8,399 nt of DNA from UBA73 sp964364885 (GTDB lineage Archaea > Nanobdellota > Nanobdellia > Pacearchaeales > GW2011-AR1). Below, piece after piece: positions 1 to 5,679 of the stretch. How positions within the stretch are numbered: position 1 is the first letter of the stretch; each line of letters opens with the position of its first letter. The notes beneath the pieces are model-generated. The model was not told the origin of the DNA. It ran no database searches and saw only the letters and a list, made by a program, of their open reading frames with translations. Position numbers and translations under genes: made by a program. The DNA is taken from positions 1-8,399 of the forward strand of contig CAYIOA010000037.1 in the NCBI GenBank assembly GCA_964364885.1. Direction: 5' to 3'.

Positions 1-410
1 GGATATTCGCACGAGTCGTCGCTATTCACGCTATACGAAATAAATTTATGGCTTCCCAGCACCCTGCATGAACTGCGTAATAAAAAAACATAGCGGCGCG
101 TCTCGCCGCCCTCTCCATATTCATGAGAGTTCTCAAAACTCTCTTCGATTTTGTATTCCCTATCCCCCAAGCAGAATTTAACATCCCTAAGATATACGCT
201 AAACTCGCGCTCTGGTGGAATGTCTCTGCTATAATACAACCGCATCCAGTTATCAAGTTTCTCTCCTCCGACTATTCTCCCTTTAGAATAAGGTCCCAAC
301 AAAGAGCAAACAATTTCATACAATTCTTTCTGGCCAACAAAAACTCCAGGCAACGAAGCGACGATATTCTCCGGCTTTATTCGTTTCCCATATCTCTTAT
401 CTTCGCCCAT
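1..410 (-). CDS. Unrecognised protein, N-terminal part, running off the left edge
   Basis: On the minus strand a frame opens at ATG 408-410 and stays open for 136 codons to the window edge. It begins MGEDKRYGKR and has no stop inside the window. A TGA lies directly before the ATG in frame, so the start cannot move upstream. The TATA-like stretch TTTTAATTAAAA (minus strand, 425-436) lies roughly 22-25 bp upstream, which fits a leaderless transcript. The visible part is soluble and charged, with no membrane segment and no motif that I recognise; four cysteines are scattered (near residues 35, 80, 115 and 134). Composition looks protein-like and somewhat richer in G+C than its neighbours. The plus-strand frame over the same bases is a shadow. 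I cannot assign a function; the missing C-terminal part may hold the diagnostic domain. Confidence 0.65.
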   Translation of the reverse strand, partial: MGEDKRYGKRIKPENIVASLPGVFVGQKELYEIVCSLLGPYSKGRIVGGEKLDNWMRLYYSRDIPPEREFSVYLRDVKFCLGDREYKIEESFENSHEYGEGGETRRYVFLLRSSCRVLGSHKFISYSVNSDDSCEY

Positions 411-588
411 TCAAATTTAAGCGGATTTTAATTAAAAGCTCTTGTCAATAATGAATATGCCAAAAATATTCAGGACTATATTAAATATTTAAAAACAGAA
501 GAAAGCTATCAATGACTGCGGACAAAACAAGCGCATAAGATAAAACATCACAACGAAGCAAGAAAGTTTATATAAGAAGAGCTAATCG
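411..588. other. Intergenic stretch with one strong orphan TATA box
   Basis: No coding frame is convincing in these 178 bases, which separate two minus-strand genes. The clearest signal is AGAAAGTTTATATAAG at 562-577 on the plus strand, a purine-rich BRE-like start followed by a near-consensus archaeal TATA box. No gene starts at the expected distance (about 597) on the plus strand; transcription from it would run antisense to the small zinc-protein gene. The box is nearly palindromic, so it could also serve the minus strand towards the left-edge gene, with a long leader. Confidence 0.4.
425..438 (-). promoter_or_regulatory. Weak TATA-like element for the left-edge gene
   Basis: The minus strand reads CTTTTAATTAAAAT here, with its centre 22-25 bp from the ATG at 410. 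The spacing fits the leaderless pattern of this window, but the box itself is a weak match. Confidence 0.35.
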
Positions 589-594
589 CTAATC
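581..594. repeat. 7-bp tandem repeat GCTAATC x2
   Basis: Two adjacent copies of GCTAATC (581-587 and 588-594) overlap the stop codon of the minus-strand zinc-protein gene. It is short and may be chance. Confidence 0.4.
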
Positions 595-816
595 GGTATA
601 ATCCTTTACACATTTATGGCTGCAATAATAATAACCGCCGTGGCTTACATAAACGCCTTCATGCTGCCCCATTATAGGAACAGGGCGCTTGCGCCGGCTC
701 CTCATTTTTCTTACTTCAATATCAAGTTTACGAGGAATGTAAAGTTCCGCACCACAATTACCACAACTGTCCAACAAAGAGTTCCCGGCATCAAGTTTAT
801 ACTCAAGCGCAACCAT
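589..816 (-). CDS. Small Cys4 putative zinc-binding protein, unknown function
   Basis: 75 aa, probably cytoplasmic. The visible metal-site pattern is C18-x2-C21 (CGNCG) and C65-x3-C69 (YYYCSHKC), separated by a basic stretch of Arg and Lys (about residues 29-45); His52, His59 and His67 are possible extra ligands. The second half resembles treble-clef or TRASH/YHS-like knuckles with an aromatic run before CS, but I cannot assign a family. The frame is open further upstream to a TTG at 945. I chose ATG 814-816 because the upstream part is AT-rich with Ile/Phe/Tyr-rich translation, and because a TATA box at 838-846 lies 26 bp before this ATG, as for other leaderless genes here. It is divergent from the AbrB-PhoU regulator. 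It may bind nucleic acid or a protein partner; this is inference. Confidence 0.6.
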   Translation of the reverse strand: MVALEYKLDAGNSLLDSCGNCGAELYIPRKLDIEVRKMRSRRKRPVPIMGQHEGVYVSHGGYYYCSHKCVKDYTD

Positions 817-830
817 AAGAAGATGCAGTA

Positions 831-846
831 TAAAATATATATAAAA
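831..846 (-). promoter_or_regulatory. TATA box of the small zinc-protein gene
   Basis: The minus strand reads TTTTATATATATTTTA, centred about 26 bp before the ATG at 816. This supports a leaderless start at 816 and argues against the longer frame starting at 945. Confidence 0.55.
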
Positions 847-950
847 AATTACAATATTATCACATACCTCACTATATCTCAATATAAAGAATATCCCTAT
901 AGCACATAACAATGCTATATATTTTGAATATATAATATATCGCAAAAAGA

Positions 951-958
951 TTTATATA
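951..958 (+). promoter_or_regulatory. TATA box of the AbrB-PhoU gene
   Basis: TTTATATA, preceded by the purine-rich GCAAAAAGA, is centred about 26 bp before the ATG at 980, the classical distance for transcription starting at the A of ATG. A further AT-rich run at 915-940 could hold a second promoter or a regulator site, but its low complexity makes any call there unsafe. Confidence 0.7.
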
Positions 959-979
959 TTCTATCACTTATTATACAAA

Positions 980-1996
980 ATGAGAAGAAAAGTTATTAAA
1001 CAAGGGCATAATACTCTCACCATAACAATCCCAAGCAAGTGGGCAAAACAGTTTAATTTGAAATCCGGAGATGAAATTGATGTTCTCGCCAAAGAAAACG
1101 GGTTATTTATCACAACAGAAAAAAAAGATGAAAAGAAAAAAATTGAAATTGACATATCCAACCTCGATATACCTCTAATCTGGAAGTATTTTATGTCTGT
1201 TTATAGAGAGGGTTACGACGAAGTAAAAGTCAAGTTCAATCCCAATGAAAGTTATGACAGCCCATATAAGTTCTTTACTCGCCACGCTGTTGATTTGAAA
1301 TATGGCAAGAAATCCAGGCAGCATTCAACCTTTGAGACAATTCAGGAAATAACCAACCGTTTTATCGGGTTTGAAATTGTGGAGCACCATAAAGATTATT
1401 TCGTTATTAGAGACCTTGCAGAACTCACAAGTAAAGAGTTCGAAACATCTCTTAGAAGAGTTTTTTTGCTCATTCTTCAGATGGGAGAAGAATTAATTGA
1501 GGCAATAAAAACAAACAATGTGGAAATGGTAAAGCATACCCACGACATTGATATAAATGTAGACAAATTCCATGATTATTGCGTACGAGTTTTAAATAAA
1601 ACCTCGTTCAAAGAAACAAGAGAAACAAACCTTATCTTCACTATGCTGTATATATTGGAAATGATTGGAGATGAATTCAAAAATGTGTCGTTTCATCTGC
1701 TTGAAGACATGAAAGGAAAGAAATTAAACAACCTTGAAGAGCTGGGAACAAGAGTAGCTGAGCAGCTCAACAAGTTTTATGATTTATTTTATAACTACAC
1801 AAAAGAAAAAGCAATAGAAATGTCAAAGGGAGACCAGGAAATATATTTCTATTTCCCAGTAATATACAAAAAGAAACCTGGAAAAGGATCAGAGTTGAGT
1901 GATGATGAATTAGAAATATTCAATCATTTCCGAAGAATAGCAAGATATATCAATGCCGTTACAGAATTAAGAACAGAAATGGAATTCTCTACTTAA
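980..1996 (+). CDS. SpoVT/AbrB-PhoU fusion, phosphate-uptake-type regulator
   Basis: 338 aa. Residues 1-50 form a SpoVT/AbrB-type swapped-hairpin DNA-binding domain: the stretch around GHNTLTITIPSKWAKQF followed by LKSGDEIDV is typical. From about residue 130 the protein is long amphipathic helices rich in Glu, Lys and Phe, as in PhoU (COG0704), with EMIGDEFKN near 230 matching a metal-site-type helix of that family. In archaea this fusion is annotated as a phosphate uptake regulator: the N-terminal part is expected to bind DNA and the PhoU part to sense phosphate status or to contact a transporter or kinase. No Pst transporter or kinase gene is in the window, so the target is unknown. The start is fixed by a TATA box 26 bp upstream. 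The 3' end overlaps the convergent phosphofructokinase gene by 8 bp. Confidence 0.85.
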   Translation: MRRKVIKQGHNTLTITIPSKWAKQFNLKSGDEIDVLAKENGLFITTEKKDEKKKIEIDISNLDIPLIWKYFMSVYREGYDEVKVKFNPNESYDSPYKFFTRHAVDLKYGKKSRQHSTFETIQEITNRFIGFEIVEHHKDYFVIRDLAELTSKEFETSLRRVFLLILQMGEELIEAIKTNNVEMVKHTHDIDINVDKFHDYCVRVLNKTSFKETRETNLIFTMLYILEMIGDEFKNVSFHLLEDMKGKKLNNLEELGTRVAEQLNKFYDLFYNYTKEKAIEMSKGDQEIYFYFPVIYKKKPGKGSELSDDELEIFNHFRRIARYINAVTELRTEMEFST

Positions 1997-3251
1997 GCTC
2001 AAAATAACTCGGTAATTGCTCCAAACTTCCGATAGCAGGAATAAATTCGTCAATGAAAGATTGTGTCGGCCCGGTTATATTATTCCCGTTATAATATTCA
2101 GAAGGAACATACCTTACTTTGCCGGCTATTTCGCTAAGAGGCACTCTAGCAGGTTTTGCAGAATAAGTATTACTTTCTTTTAGGACAATAGAAACCTGGT
2201 GATTTCCATCCATAACAGCTCTCAAACTTTCCCGTCCAACTAAAAAAGCCTCAGCAGAATCTTGCAAAGATATTTCATAGCATCTTTGTAAATGCTGCGG
2301 CAAAATTTGTGTTGATTTTATTTTTTGGATGCATCTAATATTAATTTTCTTCAATAGCCCGCTAAGATACTCTGCCGCGCTTTTATCAGTGCGTCCATAA
2401 TCTGTATGTCCATGCTCATCTCTCTTAACTTCCCCGCACAATTCAGCAAGTGAAACTTTCTTTCCATCAATTGTTTTTGAAACCCCCTCGCTGACAACAA
2501 TAAAAACCTTTCCTTCTTTCATAAGAAAATTTTCGGCAGAATTTAAATAGCGCTCTTCATCAAATTCCAATTCAGCAGGCCAGACTATATGCGGAGGAAA
2601 ACTAGAATTAATAGTCCCGCCCTCGTCAACTTTAGCAAATGCGCTCGCCATTGCGAGCCATCCTGTATCTCTTCCCATAACTTGATAAATAACAGCTGAT
2701 GTCTCTCCATAAACTATCTTTCCACTCATATCTCTAACCATCTTTTTAAAAGAAAACAAGTCCAAAGCCAGATTTCTAATTGCCTTGGCGTTAAATAATG
2801 CAGCAGAGCCAAAACCAGGAGTGTGATGACAGCAAGGCAAATCATTATCTATCGTTTTAGCCCCATGAACAAAAATAAAGCCGTCTCCCAAAGATTGCAG
2901 AACATAAGAAGAGTCATTTCCTCCGAAATAAATCAAAGCATCAATAGAGTTCTCATGCATCCTTTTTTTAATAATCTCAATCTTATCATCATCCTTATCC
3001 TTATCGAGTTTAATCCGTGTCGTGCCCAAAACAGCTCCAGGAACCGTCTTAATGCTAAAAGGGTTTAAGTCAGTAATATCAACTATGTTTTCAGGACAGT
3101 CATAAAGCAACCCCTCAAGTCCATTCCTTAATCCAAGAATTTTCCTAACATTAGAGTGTTTTGCCTCGTATAACACCCCAGCAACCTGGCTATTAATAAC
3201 AGGTGTCGGACCTCCTCCTTGTCCAATAGCAATAACCTTTGCGCCCCCCAT
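1989..3251 (-). CDS. pfp: Phosphofructokinase, probably pyrophosphate-dependent
   Basis: 420 aa. It catalyses phosphorylation of fructose 6-phosphate to fructose 1,6-bisphosphate in the cytoplasm, the key step of the Embden-Meyerhof pathway. Visible motifs in order are GQGGGPTPVINS (10-21, phosphoryl-donor loop), GGND (110-113), KTIDND (132-137, catalytic base D135), MGRDTGWLA (192-200) and SEGV, the usual substrate-contacting Glu. Asp113 in place of Gly and Lys132 before TIDND are the two marks of PPi-using enzymes; ATP-using PFKs have Gly at both. Such enzymes are reversible and can work in gluconeogenesis too. A longer frame starts at 3296, but a TATA box (3272-3279) lies inside that extension and 24-25 bp before ATG 3249-3251, so the shorter start is preferred. 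Its coding end overlaps the PhoU-type gene. Confidence 0.88.
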   Translation of the reverse strand: MGGAKVIAIGQGGGPTPVINSQVAGVLYEAKHSNVRKILGLRNGLEGLLYDCPENIVDITDLNPFSIKTVPGAVLGTTRIKLDKDKDDDKIEIIKKRMHENSIDALIYFGGNDSSYVLQSLGDGFIFVHGAKTIDNDLPCCHHTPGFGSAALFNAKAIRNLALDLFSFKKMVRDMSGKIVYGETSAVIYQVMGRDTGWLAMASAFAKVDEGGTINSSFPPHIVWPAELEFDEERYLNSAENFLMKEGKVFIVVSEGVSKTIDGKKVSLAELCGEVKRDEHGHTDYGRTDKSAAEYLSGLLKKINIRCIQKIKSTQILPQHLQRCYEISLQDSAEAFLVGRESLRAVMDGNHQVSIVLKESNTYSAKPARVPLSEIAGKVRYVPSEYYNGNNITGPTQSFIDEFIPAIGSLEQLPSYFELK

Positions 3252-3270
3252 AAGACTTACCAATAAAAAA

Positions 3271-3280
3271 GATATATATG
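3271..3280 (-). promoter_or_regulatory. TATA box of the phosphofructokinase gene
   Basis: The minus strand reads CATATATATC, centred about 25 bp before the ATG at 3251. Its position decides the start: translation from the ATG at 3296 would place the box inside the coding region. Confidence 0.6.
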
Positions 3281-3292
3281 CTTTATCATTAT

Positions 3293-3568
3293 TCAAAATA
3301 TATCACAATAAAAGAATATTCTGTTCAAAAGTCTTTTACATTCCTGTTTAGCTCCGCCAGCCATTAACACCACAAAAGCCCTGTAGCCATAGTTCAAGCC
3401 CCGCTCATTGCAACAGAAGTAAGACTCGTCCCGCGGGAGCGTTGAAACATAAATAAAAAACACAAAAATTCTTTCCCACAAGTTTAATTTTCGTTTAATC
3501 ACCCTTAAACGCCCTTTTGTTCTGTAAAAATCATCAATGCCGGGCGCGTTCGGCGCTTCGCGCCTCAC
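3293..3568 (-). CDS. Doubtful 91-aa frame (or structured RNA locus)
   Basis: A minus-strand frame runs from GTG 3566-3568 to TGA 3293-3295. A TATA-like TTTATAAC (3592-3599) is centred about 27 bp before the GTG, matching the leaderless spacing used elsewhere. Against coding: the product has no recognisable motif, the start region is itself a stable hairpin, the 23-bp repeat shared with the phosphatase 3' flank lies inside it, and its 3' end runs close to the phosphofructokinase promoter. The part around residues 44-75 (TLPRDESYFCCNERGLNYGY and on) looks the most protein-like and could be a remnant of a decayed gene. A non-coding RNA starting near 3568 is an equally good reading. No function is assigned. 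Confidence 0.25.
   Translation of the reverse strand: MRREAPNAPGIDDFYRTKGRLRVIKRKLNLWERIFVFFIYVSTLPRDESYFCCNERGLNYGYRAFVVLMAGGAKQECKRLLNRIFFYCDIF
3552..3564. other. GC-rich hairpin in the intergenic stretch
   Basis: GGCGC-TTC-GCGCC is a perfect 5-bp stem with a 3-nt loop, striking in an AT-rich spacer. It lies at the expected 5' end of a possible minus-strand transcript (TATA-like box at 3592-3599). Confidence 0.6.
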
Positions 3569-3597
3569 ATCAAATTATAGCTATTTTTCAAGTTATA

Positions 3598-3615
3598 AAA
3601 AACACAAAAATTCTT
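3598..3615 (-). terminator. T-rich terminator-like tract after the phosphatase gene
   Basis: Directly after the TGA, the minus strand runs AAAGAATTTTTGTGTTTTTT. Archaeal transcription commonly stops at such U-rich tracts without needing a hairpin. A second copy of the tract is at 3453-3475. Confidence 0.45.
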
Positions 3616-4146
3616 TCACAACTCAAATTCCAAAAATTCTGAATTTTTAAACCTAATAAAACGCGCCTCTTTATCCGGCAAGTTATTAACAATTCCATTA
3701 ACAACCTGAACAACAAATTCGTGCGTAACAACAAGGACACAGGAATATTTTTTAGCTTTTAAGTCATTCAAAAAATTAGAAACTCTTTTCTTCGCATCAT
3801 ACCAGTTCTCTCCGCCCTCAATCTTAAAACCAAGAGGGTCCTCGGAAGCGGCAGACTGATACTTAGAATCAACTTCCCCTTCGAATCCAATCTTAGCTTC
3901 ATTTATCCTTTTGTCTATCTTCACCAGAACTCCGCGATTTTCATTAATAATGCCAGCGCTCTGCTGAGTTCTCAAAAACTCAGAAGCATATATAGCATCA
4001 AAATGAACATTTTTAAGTTTCATAGCAATATCCAAAATTTGTTTCCTCCCGGTATTGTTCAAGCCAATTCTCTTCCCAGGATCACAATTAATCAATTTTT
4101 TTACATTATAATCTGTCTCTCCGTGCCTCATAAAATACACTTTCAT
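3616..4146 (-). CDS. Histidine phosphatase family protein (phosphoglycerate mutase-like)
   Basis: 176 aa, soluble. The family signature is complete: MRHGETDYN (residues 6-14) with Arg7 and the phosphorylated His8, ASEFLRTQQSA with Arg59, the acid Glu83 in RINEAKIG, and VTHE with His142. EGGENWYDAKKRV (110-122) is the usual conserved helix start. These enzymes hydrolyse phosphate esters or act as cofactor-dependent phosphoglycerate mutase, alpha-ribazole phosphatase or broad-range phosphatase; the sequence alone does not tell which. At 176 aa it is shorter than true dPGM, which favours a phosphatase. The start is set by a TATA box 26 bp upstream. The phosphofructokinase gene follows on the same strand after about 360 bp, so the two are not an obvious operon. 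Confidence 0.85.
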   Translation of the reverse strand: MKVYFMRHGETDYNVKKLINCDPGKRIGLNNTGRKQILDIAMKLKNVHFDAIYASEFLRTQQSAGIINENRGVLVKIDKRINEAKIGFEGEVDSKYQSAASEDPLGFKIEGGENWYDAKKRVSNFLNDLKAKKYSCVLVVTHEFVVQVVNGIVNNLPDKEARFIRFKNSEFLEFEL

Positions 4147-4167
4147 AACACGAAAAAGAAAAGGCTC

Positions 4168-4177
4168 ATTAAATACT
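4168..4177 (-). promoter_or_regulatory. TATA box of the phosphatase gene
   Basis: The minus strand reads AAGTATTTAA, centred about 26 bp before the ATG at 4146. It lies just after the stop codon (4183-4185) of the upstream 88-aa gene, so the phosphatase probably has its own promoter. Confidence 0.55.
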
Positions 4178-4182
4178 TAACG

Positions 4183-4449
4183 CTAATTAAATTGCGCATT
4201 TAAAATCTCAGCAAGACTATTAGAATTTCTCGCAGGCCAAATATATCCGCCAGATAAAGAATTTCTGACTTCAAACATCTCTCCATACTCTTCAATATGC
4301 CCGGCTAATCTCCTGATATTATCTTCTGAAATATCCCAAAATTGATACAAAACAGGTCTTTCACTCCCATCAACGACATAAGCCCTACCAATCAAATCAA
4401 CAACACTCTCAGCTAGTTCCTTATCGTATGTGTATAAGTCATATTCCAT
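4183..4449 (-). CDS. Hypothetical protein, 88 aa, unknown function
   Basis: An acidic soluble protein beginning MEYDLYTYDKELAESVVDLI, with aromatic-rich middle segments (YQFWDIS, GGYIWPARN) and helix-like stretches; no membrane segment and no cysteines. I do not recognise a family. It follows the surface-protein gene on the same strand with only 17 bp between stop (4467) and ATG (4447-4449), which suggests joint transcription. A TATA-like ATTATATAAT lies in that 17-bp gap, but its centre is only about 10 bp from the ATG, too close for a leaderless start, and no other Met is suitably placed. No Shine-Dalgarno sequence is evident, so either readthrough from upstream or another start must be assumed. 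Confidence 0.6.
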   Translation of the reverse strand: MEYDLYTYDKELAESVVDLIGRAYVVDGSERPVLYQFWDISEDNIRRLAGHIEEYGEMFEVRNSLSGGYIWPARNSNSLAEILNAQFN

Positions 4450-4466
4450 AAAGTATTATATAATCT

Positions 4467-5581
4467 CTAATTCTTTTTGCGAGAATTTCCCTTTCCGTTA
4501 TTTTCTTTGTTTTGACCATTCTCTTTTTTGTTATCCTTCTTTCCGTTATCATTTACATTGCTCTCCTTCTTATCATTTACATTGCTCTCCTTCTTATCAT
4601 TTACATTGCTCTCCTTCTTATCATNNNNNNNNNNNNNNNNNNNNNNNNNNNNNNNNNNNNNNNNNNNNNNNNNNNNNNNNNNNNNNNNNNNNNNNNNNNN
4701 NNNNNNNNNNNNNNNNNNNNNNNNTCATTCTCATTTTCTTCATTCTCATTTTCTTCATGCTCATCATTCTCATCCTCTCCGCTGTTTCCAGAGCCATTTC
4801 CTCCGCCTGAGCCATCATTCTCGTGCTCTTCATTTTCATGCTCGTTCTCCTCTTCTGAGTCATCCTCTTTTGGCGGTTTTCCAGTCCCGTTCTTTTTTTC
4901 TATTATTTTAATTTTTATTCCATCAGTCGAAAATACTTTGTTGCCTATTTTAACATCAAGAGAAGAATCATATTCTCCTAAATCGTATCCTTGTGTATGG
5001 AATGTTACTTCATATTCCAATACTTTAGGACCGCTTACTCCATAGCCATATCCAAAGTTTTGATAGCCATATCCATAACCGTAATTCTTTTCGCTGTAAC
5101 CATAGCCGTATCCATAGCTAGAATTAAGTTTCGGTTTTGGAATCTTCTTTATATTAAAACCATGGCAATTTTTACTCTCGCCATGTCCATTCTCATTTTC
5201 TGAATCATCTTCCTCAGAAGTCTCATTATCAGAATTATCTCTTATATCCTTAATCTTCTTCCCAGTTGCATCAAAAGTGCAAGAAGCACTATCCCCTTTC
5301 CCGCTCAATAAAACTGTTATTTCTTCTATAGGAAGATTTTTGTCTTGCTCAGTTAAGTCCACGGTTGCAATAAAAGTAATCTTCTTCCCATACTCCACTT
5401 CTGTTTGCCCATCTAAAGTTGTCAAATTCAATGAAAAAGCATGGGCTGGTCCAGCCAGAACTAATATTGTAATTACACTTAACGTAATAAGAAAAGCAAA
5501 CAATTTATGCATAAGCCCTTTCTTGTTGTTTATATCTCCCTTTAAAGAAGAGGTTTTCAGATTATTAAGGTGCTTTTTCAT
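4467..5581 (-). CDS. Secreted low-complexity surface protein, interrupted by an assembly gap
   Basis: The product starts MKKHLNNLKT and has a hydrophobic stretch at 26-43 ending in AGPAHA|F, a good signal peptide with cleavage near residue 48. Two beta-rich parts follow (49-94 and 185-230, possibly one beta-sandwich), with Cys101 and Cys139 available for a disulfide. Between them are an acidic Asn/Glu/Asp segment and three YGYGYGY-type repeats (156-182). After residue 235 the chain is Glu/Asn/His-rich and Gly/Ser-rich. Beyond 100 N (4625-4724) the minus strand continues with three NDKKESNV repeats and a basic Asn/Lys tail ending at TAG 4467-4469. The frame joins only if the true gap is 2 mod 3 in length, so the apparent break is an artefact. 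A TATA box 27 bp before ATG 5581 fixes the start. Function is unknown; an extracellular, possibly adhesive or cell-wall role is inference. Confidence 0.75.
4549..4624. repeat. 24-bp tandem repeat, 3 full copies running into the gap
   Basis: The unit TCATTTACATTGCTCTCCTT plus CTTA is repeated identically at 4549-4572, 4573-4596 and 4597-4620, and a fourth copy begins (TCAT) before the N run. On the minus strand each unit encodes NDKKESNV in the surface-protein frame. Exact identity at DNA level implies recent expansion and explains the assembly break. Confidence 0.9.
4625..4724. other. Assembly gap of exactly 100 N
   Basis: The run is exactly 100 N, a usual placeholder for a gap of unknown size. 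Both flanks are tandem repeats of the surface-protein gene, so the true length and copy number are unknown. Confidence 0.95.
4727..4756. repeat. 15-bp tandem repeat x2 beside the gap
   Basis: ATTCTCATTTTCTTC occurs at 4727-4741 and 4742-4756; on the minus strand it encodes EENEN twice. Related shorter copies follow to about 4860 in the acidic segment. Confidence 0.75.
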
Positions 5582-5590
5582 CTAAAAACT

Positions 5591-5621
5591 CATAGAAAAT
5601 TCGTTTAAATAGTTTTCTATG
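5591..5621. promoter_or_regulatory. Promoter of the surface-protein gene with flanking inverted repeat
   Basis: On the minus strand CTATTTAAA (5604-5612) is a TATA box centred about 27 bp before the ATG at 5581. It is flanked by a perfect 9-bp inverted repeat, CATAGAAAA at 5591-5599 and TTTTCTATG at 5613-5621. A dimeric regulator bound there would block TBP or TFB, so it is a candidate operator. No regulator is identified. Confidence 0.55.
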
Positions 5622-5679
5622 CTTCAAAACAACCATTAAAACAATAAATTTGCATTATTTTCAGGAGTAAATAAATTAA

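Larger units (their letters stand above)
3252..3615. other. 364-bp gene-poor stretch with repeats and GC-rich islands
   Basis: Between the phosphofructokinase promoter and the phosphatase gene no gene is certain. It holds a perfect 23-bp direct repeat (3453-3475 and 3595-3617), a GC hairpin (3552-3564), a G+C-rich island (3351-3440) containing the palindrome TCCCGCGGGA (3429-3438), and a minus-strand frame of 91 codons. In an AT-rich genome such islands often mark structured RNA. The minus strand is the G-rich one over 3351-3440, which hints at a minus-strand transcript. Confidence 0.5.
3453..3617. repeat. Perfect 23-bp direct repeat, copies 142 bp apart
   Basis: The sequence ATAAAAAACACAAAAATTCT plus TTC occurs at 3453-3475 and again at 3595-3617. 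The match continues imperfectly for about six more bases (CCCACAAG against ACAACT). The right copy overlaps the last bases of the phosphatase stop codon and its T-rich downstream tract. The left copy follows the hairpin region, so a duplication of the phosphatase 3' end is a natural explanation. The bounds given span both copies. Confidence 0.8.

Noticed and set aside
123..431. Plus-strand 102-codon frame
   Set aside because: It lies opposite the better minus-strand frame at 1-410, has no promoter at the right distance and no protein-like motif.
616..909. Plus-strand 97-codon frame after the orphan TATA box
   Set aside because: It is antisense to the Cys4 protein; the composition is a mirror of AT-rich DNA and there is no ribosome site. 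An antisense RNA is possible, a protein unlikely.
3351..3440. tRNA gene suggested by GTTCAAGCC at 3392-3400
   Set aside because: The sequence resembles a B box, but the flanking bases (CATAG and CCCGC) do not pair as a T stem, and no cloverleaf can be drawn.
3540..3590. C/D box RNA suggested by TGATGA on the minus strand
   Set aside because: A C-box-like sequence is present near 3535, but no D box (CTGA) lies at a suitable distance.
4549..4624. Direct repeats as a CRISPR array
   Set aside because: The 24-bp copies are contiguous with no spacers, and encode an in-frame peptide repeat.
4601..4624. Frame end MIRRRAM after the gap
   Set aside because: It arises only because the placeholder gap is 100 N; the other phase gives a longer repeat-bearing tail.
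4430..5045. Several plus-strand frames across the gap
   Set aside because: They are shadows of the repetitive acidic surface-protein gene, and their N-spanning parts are arbitrary.
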